Shown here one piece after another: positions 1-5,974 of a stretch of DNA of 13,884 bases; the first letter of the stretch is position 1; the number at the start of each line of letters is the position of its first letter. The position numbers and the translations under genes were made by a program. Origin of the DNA: an uncultured Sutterella sp. (GTDB taxonomy: Bacteria; Pseudomonadota; Gammaproteobacteria; Burkholderiales; Burkholderiaceae_F); NCBI GenBank assembly GCA_934255515.1, contig CAKQON010000044.1, positions 1 through 13,884 on the forward strand, read 5' to 3'. The notes under the pieces are model-generated. The model was not told where the DNA came from and ran no database searches. It saw nothing but the letters and a program-made list of their open reading frames with translations.

Positions 1-21
1 ACTTCGAATGCAATTGCGCGA

Positions 22-49
22 TTGAGATTGTCCGTGTGGTTGCTATACT
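22..49 (+). promoter_or_regulatory. possible sigma70-like promoter at the left edge
   Basis: TTGAGA at 22-27 and TATACT at 44-49 are separated by 16 bases, a reasonable match to -35 and -10 boxes. Nothing coding follows before the insertion element that begins near 141, so if it is real it may be an orphan cut off from its gene. The rest of 1-140 is AT-rich, with a run of eight T at about 71-78, and I recognise no gene in it. Weak call based on base matching alone. Confidence 0.25.
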
Positions 50-140
50 GCATGGCGAGGCGTCCGGTTGGTTTTTTTTGCCAATTAAATTATACCGCGA
101 TCGCCTCTTTTCATTTGTGCAACAGGCATAAACACTGATT

Positions 141-1220
141 TAGATCATTATTTGATCCACGTACGCCGCCTGAAAATTTAGGCTCACCTGCCGATCGCAG
201 ATGAGCCTACGCCCAAGGTCTATTTTGGGCGAAATATTCAGGTTAGGCTTGTCCCGACAGTGGGTTACCCTTGTCATCAAGGTATATCAGACCGAGGGAT
301 TCGAGAGCGCCGTAGCCGGCAAGAATCGCGGCATGAATGAAGCTGCGGCCCAAGACAGAAGGCTCCTCACCCGAGAAGAAGAACAAAAGGTCGCGGGCTG
401 GATTATCGACAAGAACCCTGCCCAGATGAAGTTCGATTTCGCCTTGTGGACTGCCAGGGCCGTGCGGAAGTTGATCCATCAGGCGCTCAAGAAGGATCTT
501 TCCATGTCGACGGTATGACGGTACCTGCGCTCATGGGGCATGACGCCGCAGCGTCCGAAAAAGAAAGCTATTCAGCAGAATGATGCCGCGGTGAAGCAGT
601 GGCTCGGAACGGATTATCCGGCAATTGCCGAACGCGCCAAGCAGGAAAATGCCGCGATCTTCTGGGAAGACGAGACCGCCGTGCAGCAGGATGCCAATTG
701 GGTTCGCGGCTATGCGCCGCGCGGCTGTACGCCGACGATCCTGCATGATCGCCGTGCCTGCTATGGCGCGCCCGTAATGATTTCCGCGGTCAACAACCAG
801 GGGCTTTCCGCCTTTGCATTTCAGCGCTCCGCTGTGCGCCGCTATTCCTTCATTCACTTTCTGCACCGACTGATCAAGGATTACCGCAAGGAGGGGCGCA
901 AGCTCTTCGTCATCTGCGACAACTGCAAGATCCATCATGCGAAATTGGTTCAGGCCTGGTGCAGAAAGCATGAAGCTGAAATCGAGCTCTTCTTCCTGCC
1001 CGCTGATTCGCCTGAGCTGAATCCGGATGAATTTCTAAACCGCCAGCTCAAAACGGAGCTGCGTCAGAAAGGGCCGAAGAATCACGAGGAGACGTTGGCG
1101 CTTACGAAGGAAATCACTGCCAGCCTCAAAGAGCAGCTGGAACCGATTCGAGCTTGCTCCCAAAATGAGAGCACCCTCTACGCGAGAGCCGCAGACATAC
1201 GTCATGTATTTATTGATCTA
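141..1220 (+). mobile_element. IS630-family insertion sequence, defective
   Basis: The element is about 1.08 kb, a normal size for IS630 elements, and encodes an IS630-type DDE transposase. The ends are imperfect inverted repeats. The left end from 141 reads TAGATCATTATTTG, and the reverse complement of the right end from 1220 reads TAGATCAATAAATA. Both continue to an ACGTA block, giving about 16 identities over 25 positions by eye. Each end carries TA, the dinucleotide target this family duplicates. The transposase start lies 60 bases inside the left end. On the right the element abuts a minus-strand group II intron fragment. Exact ends should be confirmed against related copies. The transposase is broken, so the element is probably not autonomous. 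Confidence 0.7.
201..1195 (+). pseudogene. IS630-family transposase, interrupted by an in-frame TGA
   Basis: Two open segments, 201-515 and 519 onward, are in the same reading frame and separated only by TGA at 516-518. Reading across gives STV-stop-RYLRSWGMTPQRPKKK, where family members usually have Gly (STVGRYLRSWG), so one GGA-to-TGA change explains the break. The first part holds the helix-turn-helix remnant (LSRQWVTLVIKVYQTEGF) and an FDFALWT motif. The second part holds the DDE domain: Asp in FWEDETA (codon 669-671), Asp in VICDNCKIHHAK (918-920) and Glu in SPELNPDEFLN (1029-1031). The N-terminus before SRQWV looks short for the family. Family-like sequence ends around LYARAA near 1195. 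The frame then runs on without a stop through the IS end and flanking DNA to 1466, so the native stop also appears lost. ATG 201 is the first start after a stop at 171-173. Confidence 0.8.
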
Positions 1221-1416
1221 GTTAATAACGACTTTTGGCTCGCTCTCCCAATTGAGACGCCTCACATCCGCTTCCTGTTCGTCGGACTGGCTATTTGCTA
1301 TCGGCTTCCTTCATCAGATCGTTGCCTCCCTGACTCTGCCGAGTCGTTAGACCTTCCCCTTCTCGGGCGGCCAGTGGACTTTCACCACATAAACACACGT
1401 GCGCTGCCGGGCGCAC
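1221..1416 (-). mobile_element. 5' fragment of a group II intron (class C-like)
   Basis: Read on the minus strand from 1416, the sequence begins GTGCGCCCGGCAG, the 5' end typical of bacterial group II introns. Domain I hallmarks follow in order: a GGTGAAAGTCCAC segment, CTGATGAAGGAAGCCG with GCAAA, and GTCCGACGAACAGG leading to GCGGATGTGAGGC. This order matches class C introns such as the Oceanobacillus iheyensis one, from memory. The 5' boundary lies just after the hairpin and T-run of the feoB terminator, the insertion preference of class C introns. Only about 180-196 bases remain. There is no reverse transcriptase and no domain V, and the fragment ends at the IS630 element. The class assignment is inference; the group II identity is well supported by motif order. 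Confidence 0.75.
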
Positions 1417-1418
1417 CC

Positions 1419-1462
1419 AAAAAAACGCTCCCGACAGAATCTGCCGGGAGCGTTCGATTTTT
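1419..1462 (-). terminator. rho-independent terminator of the feo operon (bidirectional shape)
   Basis: A perfect 10-bp stem, AACGCTCCCG (1424-1433) with CGGGAGCGTT (1445-1454), is extended after one A-C mismatch by CAG/CTG around an AAT loop. Seven A at 1419-1425 give a U-run for minus-strand transcripts leaving feoB, which ends at 1515. A T-run at 1458-1462 gives the same on the plus strand. Confidence 0.9.
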
Positions 1463-1514
1463 CTGAGGGGAGGCGGTCAGGCAGCGCGAAGCTTTTTGAC
1501 CGTCTCTATCTCAA

Positions 1515-3893
1515 TCAGCGGGCCGAGTGAATCGGGATCACCTTCGGGGCGTTCTCCGCATCTTTCTTGGCGAAGGACTTCATCCAGAGCCACATGCCGT
1601 AGATGATGGCGAGAGAAACCACGATGCAGATCGCGCTGTAGGCCGGGGCTTCACCGAAGTTGACGACGCGGTAGAAGATCGTCGCGGCGGTGTAGCCGAG
1701 GACGCAACACCAGGTGCCCGAGAAGATCGTCCAGGCAGTGCCGACTTCACGCCAGACCGCAGCAATGGCCGCGCAGCAGGGCATGTAGAGGAGCACCATC
1801 AGGAGGTAGGCAAAGGCGCCGGAGGAAGAACCGAAGAAGGTCTTGATCGTGTCGATCGTGCCGGTCGAAACTTCCTGCTCTTCAGCCGCAGCGGCTTCGT
1901 CGGAGAGGTCGCCCACGCTGATGCCCATCGGGTCGGCAAAGGCGGAGCCGAGATCCTTCAGGTTGTCCCACGTGGTCGAGAGCGCTTCGTCGAGGGTGGC
2001 CGAGAAGGACCAGCCTTCTTCCTCAGGAGCAGCTTCTTCAGCAGGAGCGCCTTCAGCAGCAGCCTTTTCGGAGGCGGCTTCAGCGGCCTTCTGAGCGGCG
2101 ATGCCGTCATAGAGGGAGTTCAGGGTACCAACCACGGCTTCCTTAGCGAAGATGCCCGTGAAGATGCCCACAGCGGCAGGCCAGTTCTGTTCCTGAATGC
2201 CCATCGGCTGGAAGATCGGAACGATCGTGCGGCCGATCGTCGAGAGGACGGAGTTTTCGCTGTCTTCATTGCCGAAGGAGCCGTCCTTGCCGAGGGAGTT
2301 GAGGAAGGCGAGGCAGGCGACGATGACCACAATCACCTTGCCGGCGCGGAAGAGGAAGGTCTTCACGCGGTCCCACGTACGGAGCATCACGCCCTTGAAG
2401 GTCGGGATGTGGTACGGCGGAATTTCCATCACGAAGGCGGAAGCCGCACCCGGAAGGGCGGCGCGCTTCAGCATGAAGCCCGTCAGAATTGCCGCGCAGA
2501 TGCCGATGATGTAGAGGAGGAACACGAGGTTCTGGCCGTTGGTGGGCCAGAAGGCCGTCGCGAAGAGGACGTACACCGGGAGACGTGCGCCGCAGGACAT
2601 GAACGGAGCCATCAGAACCGTGATGATGCGGTCGGAGGCGCGGTCCATCGTGCGGGTGGCCATGATGGAGGGCACGTTGCAGCCGAAGCCGACGATGAGC
2701 GGCACGAAGGCCTTGCCCGGAAGGCCGAGGGCACGCATCAGGCGGTCCATAACGAAGGCTGCGCGGGCCATGTAGCCGGAGTCTTCAAGGACGGCGAGGA
2801 AGAGGAAGAGGAAGAAGACGGGGGGGATGAAGGTCGAGACCGTCTGGAGGCCGCCGCCGATGCCGTTGGCAAGGAAGACGGTGAGCCATTCGGGGCAGCC
2901 GATGCTCGAGAGGAGCTCGGTGAAGCCGTCAACCATGACGCCGCCCACGAGAATATCGAAGAAGTCGATGAAGCAGCCGCCCAAGTTCTGCGTGAAGAGG
3001 AACATCACGTACATGATGACGAGGAAGATCGGGAGGCCGAGCCAGCGGTTGAGCACAACCGCGTCGATCTTGTCCGTCATCGTGGCGCTCGCCTCACCCT
3101 TGCGCACGACGGCCTTCTCGGCAATCGCGGAAACGAAGGAGTAGCGGGCGTTGGCGATGGCAATGTCGAGGTCGCCGTCGTACTTGGCGTCGAGATCGGC
3201 AACAACCTTTTCAACCTTCGCGAGGTCGATCTTCGGGAGCTTTTCAGCAAGGCCCGGAGCCTTTTCCATGAACTGGCTCGCGAACCAGGGAGCGCGTTCA
3301 ACGCCTTCAGCCTTGAGGTCGGCGGCAACCTGAGCGATGCCGTCCGAAATGGCCTTGTCGAATTCGACGGCCATCGGCGGAACCACGGGGTTCGCGAGGA
3401 AGCTGACGAGCGTGTCCTTCACGTCGTTCAAGCCCGTTTCGCGCGAGGCGACGATGCCCACCACCGGGCAGCCGAGAGCCTTCTGGAGCTCTTCGAGGCG
3501 GATTTCCATGTGGTGCTGCTTGGCGATGTCGAGCATGTTCACGACGACGATCATCGGAACGCGCATTTCGATGAGCTGAGCCGTGAGGTAGAGGTTGCGC
3601 TCGAGGTTCGAGGCGTCGACGATGTTGATGACGGCTTCGGCTTCACCCGAGAGGATGTAGTCGCGCGCGACGCGTTCGTCTTCGCCCGACGAAGCCGCCG
3701 GGGTGATGGAGTAGATGCCCGGAAGGTCGACGAGCTCGATCTTGGCATCCTTGTATTCGAAATTGCCGGTCTTCTTATCGACCGTCACGCCGGGCCAGTT
3801 GCCCACGCGCTGGCGGGAACCCGTCAGGGCGTTGAAGAATGTGGTCTTGCCGCAATTCGGATTGCCGACCACGCATACGATGTGCTGACTCAT
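1515..3893 (-). CDS. feoB: FeoB, ferrous iron transporter
   Basis: Inner-membrane Fe(II) importer with an N-terminal GTPase domain. The 792 residues are close to the usual length (about 770 in E. coli). G-motifs are visible: G1 GNPNCGKT (10-17), G2 threonine in GVTVDKK (about 37), G3 DLPG (56-59), G4 NMLD (119-122) and G5 in ASRETG (about 149-154). A helical linker precedes the membrane domain, which starts near 283 and carries the duplicated gate motifs, including GFGCNVP (402-408, Cys405) and SCGARLPVY (Cys434). Further cysteines lie late in the protein (706-707 and 729-730). An Ala/Glu-rich insert at about 598-627 sits between membrane helices. The start is preceded by GGA seven bases upstream. 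It is the last gene of feoA-feoA-feoB, with a terminator about 60 bases downstream; no FeoC is seen. The stop is TGA. Confidence 0.97.
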   Translation of the reverse strand: MSQHIVCVVGNPNCGKTTFFNALTGSRQRVGNWPGVTVDKKTGNFEYKDAKIELVDLPGIYSITPAASSGEDERVARDYILSGEAEAVINIVDASNLERNLYLTAQLIEMRVPMIVVVNMLDIAKQHHMEIRLEELQKALGCPVVGIVASRETGLNDVKDTLVSFLANPVVPPMAVEFDKAISDGIAQVAADLKAEGVERAPWFASQFMEKAPGLAEKLPKIDLAKVEKVVADLDAKYDGDLDIAIANARYSFVSAIAEKAVVRKGEASATMTDKIDAVVLNRWLGLPIFLVIMYVMFLFTQNLGGCFIDFFDILVGGVMVDGFTELLSSIGCPEWLTVFLANGIGGGLQTVSTFIPPVFFLFLFLAVLEDSGYMARAAFVMDRLMRALGLPGKAFVPLIVGFGCNVPSIMATRTMDRASDRIITVLMAPFMSCGARLPVYVLFATAFWPTNGQNLVFLLYIIGICAAILTGFMLKRAALPGAASAFVMEIPPYHIPTFKGVMLRTWDRVKTFLFRAGKVIVVIVACLAFLNSLGKDGSFGNEDSENSVLSTIGRTIVPIFQPMGIQEQNWPAAVGIFTGIFAKEAVVGTLNSLYDGIAAQKAAEAASEKAAAEGAPAEEAAPEEEGWSFSATLDEALSTTWDNLKDLGSAFADPMGISVGDLSDEAAAAEEQEVSTGTIDTIKTFFGSSSGAFAYLLMVLLYMPCCAAIAAVWREVGTAWTIFSGTWCCVLGYTAATIFYRVVNFGEAPAYSAICIVVSLAIIYGMWLWMKSFAKKDAENAPKVIPIHSAR

Positions 3894-3985
3894 TTCAGAT
3901 TCCAGTATGGATTTGAATGCGTTCTTTTTCTGATGGATAGACGGACAGCTGAGGGTTCCGCTGCCGGTATCTGAATCAAACTCGA

Positions 3986-4213
3986 TTAAATCTTCTCGAC
4001 TTCCATCAGAGTGGCTTCATCGCGGCGAACGCTGATGAAGCTGCCGCGGACTCGAATTTCAATCGGGTCGCCGAGGGGAGCGATGCGGACGACATCAAAG
4101 GTCGTGCCAGGGGTGGCTCCGAGCATGACAAGACGACGGCGGTATTCAGGATGTTCCTTGCCGAAGCCGACGATTTTGCCCTTGGAACCAACAGGAAGTT
4201 CCTTGAGATACAT
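3986..4213 (-). CDS. feoA: FeoA, SH3-like ferrous iron transport accessory protein (second copy in the operon)
   Basis: A 75-residue FeoA-type protein. This family is a small cytoplasmic SH3-like fold that supports FeoB. Visible features are the opening LKELPVGSKGKIVGF, the central RRRLVMLGATPGTTFDVVR, and the closing IEIRVRGSFISVRRDEA, the usual FeoA order in which the middle block is the RLxxLGxxPG signature. The start is supported by GAGG in CGAGGACACC before ATG. It lies 18 bases after the first feoA, and feoB follows after 92 bases. That wider gap holds no obvious gene. This copy matches the classical FeoA pattern better than its upstream neighbour. Confidence 0.93.
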   Translation of the reverse strand: MYLKELPVGSKGKIVGFGKEHPEYRRRLVMLGATPGTTFDVVRIAPLGDPIEIRVRGSFISVRRDEATLMEVEKI

Positions 4214-4231
4214 GGTGTCCTCGATTCTTAT

Positions 4232-4468
4232 TTAGTAAACGTAGATTTTCTGGGCCACTGCGTAATTGACGGCAATGCGCCCGTCTCCTACTGCAACGAG
4301 CAGGGGTTCGTCGCGGGAAACCTGCAGCACCCGAACAACACTGCCGAGGCGCATGCCAAGGTCAGCGAGATGCGCGATTTCCGCATCGTCGAGTTTCAGG
4401 CGCGCAACGGTGAAGGGAGTCTTCAACTCCACATCGGCGAGTTTTCGGATTTGTTTGGGCTCCGTCAT
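4232..4468 (-). CDS. feoA: FeoA-domain protein (first gene of the feo operon)
   Basis: A 78-residue protein with FeoA-like layout: a short N-terminal lead, then LADLGMRLGSVVRVLQVSRDEPLLVAVGDGRIAVN, where LADLGMRLGSVVRV is the counterpart of the RLxxLGxxPGxxV signature. It is more divergent than the second copy and may play a different role with FeoB. Many FeoB systems have two FeoA-like proteins, so a tandem pair is known. A strong Shine-Dalgarno, AAGGAGG, lies 11 bases before the ATG. A promoter with a Fur-like motif lies just upstream, making this the first gene of the transcript. Confidence 0.88.
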   Translation of the reverse strand: MTEPKQIRKLADVELKTPFTVARLKLDDAEIAHLADLGMRLGSVVRVLQVSRDEPLLVAVGDGRIAVNYAVAQKIYVY

Positions 4469-4505
4469 TTACGTAGGGTCCTCCTTCTATTGATTAGACA
4501 TCGGC

Positions 4506-4534
4506 ATACTACTGAGAATCTTTCGCGTTTTCAA
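4506..4534 (-). promoter_or_regulatory. feo operon promoter with Fur-like motif in the spacer
   Basis: On the minus strand, TTGAAA (4534-4529) and TAGTAT (4511-4506) are separated by exactly 17 bases, giving 5/6 and 4/6 matches to sigma70 boxes. The start codon of the first feoA lies about 38 bases downstream of the -10 box. The plus-strand stretch ACTGAGAATCTTTCG (4511-4525) in the spacer resembles half of a Fur box (AATGATAATCATTATC). A Fur-Fe dimer bound here would block RNA polymerase, the expected control for Fe(II) import. No binding data are available. Confidence 0.6.
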
Positions 4535-4640
4535 ATTCAGATACATTTTTACTGTCAGGTGCTCGTTTTCGGACCCCCGGATAGGTTTTGGAAGTGTCCA
4601 CGTGAAAGATGATTTATTGTGCGATAACTCATTGAATTTA

Positions 4641-4657
4641 AATGAGAATCGTTTATT
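4641..4657. promoter_or_regulatory. Fur-box-like site upstream of feo
   Basis: AATGAGAATCGTTTATT matches the classical Fur sequence AATGATAATCATTATC at about 11 of the first 13 positions. It lies about 110 bases upstream of the feo promoter and about 290 bases past the end of the 127-residue gene. It shares AATGAGAAT plus GTTT with the motif at 9598-9614. The rest of the 480-base gap 4469-4948 holds the feo promoter and no gene that I can support. Confidence 0.5.
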
Positions 4658-4948
4658 TATAAGGGCAAAAGGAAGCGTTGCCGGAGCCGGGCAAATAAAG
4701 TGTTTACCTGCTTAAGGTTTGTAAGTTTCCGGAAATAATTGCCCGATATCAAAATAGGGGGGAGAGCTTTGATTGCGGGCCTGAGCGAAAAGAGAGGCTT
4801 TTTGTTCAAAAACAAAGTGAACGCTGTTGAAGCGGCAATATTGAGCCGCTGGTGCAAAAAGACGGGGGCTTTTCAGAAGAACGACGGGAATGCGTCGTCG
4901 TCGAAAGACAACGCCGGCGCAGCGGGAGAGAAGAAAGCGAGGCTGCCG

Positions 4949-5332
4949 TTACCGGCCGGTGTTCTTTTCTTCTGCCGGACGTTCGGCAGGAACGCCGGGA
5001 TTTGCAGAAGGTTTGCCTGCGGGTGCGGCCGGTTCTGCCTGGGGCTCCTCTTCGGGAGCGGCGGCGCGGGAATGGATGAAGGATTGGACGAGATTCCCGG
5101 CATTGTCGACGATTGCCTGCATGGCGGCAATCCAGGCATCAATGCGCTCGATAAGAAGCGAAAAGGTTGTTCTCGCGTTTTCGGGCGCGGCAAGATAAAG
5201 GCCCGCGGCGGCAAGGAGCGCCGCCGCGGCGATTCCAATGAGAAGCGCTCCGGCAAAGAAGAGGAGGGAGATCGCCGCCGCCGAAAGAAGGAGTGCGGCA
5301 AGTCCCTGCGTGATTCTGAGCCAGAGCTTCAT
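4949..5332 (-). CDS. small two-helix membrane protein with Ala/Pro/Glu-rich tail, last gene of the fez-like operon
   Basis: I do not recognise a named family. From the chosen start (MKLWLRITQG) it is 127 residues: two adjacent hydrophobic segments (about 8-27 and 30-48, very rich in Ala and Leu), then an amphipathic stretch (about 55-92), then a tail rich in Ala, Pro and Glu ending KNTGR. A longer reading from 5425 would overlap the preceding gene. The start at 5332 has AAGGA eight bases upstream and follows that gene by only 22 bases, so it is preferred. It is the third gene after the P-type ATPase and most likely co-transcribed. A membrane-anchored protein with a disordered acidic tail would suit a structural or membrane-shaping role in an iron compartment, but that is inference. 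Confidence 0.7.
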   Translation of the reverse strand: MKLWLRITQGLAALLLSAAAISLLFFAGALLIGIAAAALLAAAGLYLAAPENARTTFSLLIERIDAWIAAMQAIVDNAGNLVQSFIHSRAAAPEEEPQAEPAAPAGKPSANPGVPAERPAEEKNTGR

Positions 5333-5354
5333 GTGAAATCCTTTTTTTTCTTCC

Positions 5355-5957
5355 TTAAAGCACGCGGCGGTGCTGATAGAGGTGGACGCCCAGGAAGAGA
5401 GTGTAAAGGACGCCGAGCCCGACATGAAGCGGGGTGCTCTTCACCAAGAGCGAGGCAAGCGATGCGCCGTATGCAGCGAGCATCAGGCGGTTCTGCGTCA
5501 CGCGCTTCGTTCTGCCGCCCTTCTGCTGGTCGGGGGCAATGAGGGGACTCACGGCGAGAAGCGCCCGGCCGGCAGCGTCTTCAGCTGCGGCGAGCGCCGA
5601 ACCGGCAGTCTTCTTGGCCGTTTCCTTCTGGCACTTTTTCTGCGGCGCCTGAGCTTCGCCTTCGGCCGGAGAAGCGGCGACCTCGTCGGCGACCTCCGTC
5701 TGAGCGTCGGACGCGTCTTCCGGGAGGAAGAAGGCCGCAGCCTGAAGCAGCGCCTCGGCATTCGTCTGCGATTCGTCCCAGGTGACGAGGAGCGAACCCA
5801 CGCGAGGGTTGATCGTGACGGAGGTAATGCCGTCGAAGCCTTCGACCATGTCGGCGATCACCTTGGCTTCATCGGCGGAAAGGCCTTTGAGCGACGCGTG
5901 GCGGATGCGAGCGCGGCCGTGAGTGACGGAACGCACGAAAGTACGGGGGTCAAGCAT
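5355..5957 (-). CDS. HMA-like domain membrane protein lacking CxxC (candidate FezC-type)
   Basis: A 200-residue protein. Residues 1-75 have the pattern of a heavy-metal-associated (ferredoxin-like) domain: RARIRHASLKGLSADEAKVI, then GITSVTINPRVGSLLVTWDE. They resemble the N-terminus of the neighbouring ATPase but lack the metal-binding CxxC. A charged, Ala/Glu/Lys-rich linker (about 80-125, one Cys) follows. The C-terminus has hydrophobic stretches at about 157-171 and 175-193, ending in a basic YQHRRVL. It starts 17 bases after the ATPase stop with AAGGA upstream, so it is translationally close to it. Ferrosome clusters include an HMA-containing partner of the ATPase, which this may be. Without CxxC it may act by protein contact rather than by carrying metal. 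Confidence 0.8.
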   Translation of the reverse strand: MLDPRTFVRSVTHGRARIRHASLKGLSADEAKVIADMVEGFDGITSVTINPRVGSLLVTWDESQTNAEALLQAAAFFLPEDASDAQTEVADEVAASPAEGEAQAPQKKCQKETAKKTAGSALAAAEDAAGRALLAVSPLIAPDQQKGGRTKRVTQNRLMLAAYGASLASLLVKSTPLHVGLGVLYTLFLGVHLYQHRRVL

Positions 5958-5974
5958 TTTTCTTATCCTTTCGT

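Noticed and set aside
1..140. Continuation of the group II intron on the left side of the IS630 element
   Set aside because: The minus-strand reading shows no intron motifs and no domain V, so I cannot say the IS simply split the intron.
1527..3974. 815-residue open frame on the + strand opposite feoB
   Set aside because: Composition is rich in Asp, Glu, His, Arg and Gly with no domain; it is the antisense shadow of a GC-rich gene with clear FeoB motifs.
4869..4900. Terminator after the last gene of the fez-like operon
   Set aside because: An ACGACG/CGTCGT stem is present, but the following minus-strand sequence (TTCTTCTG) is not a proper U-run, so it was not listed.
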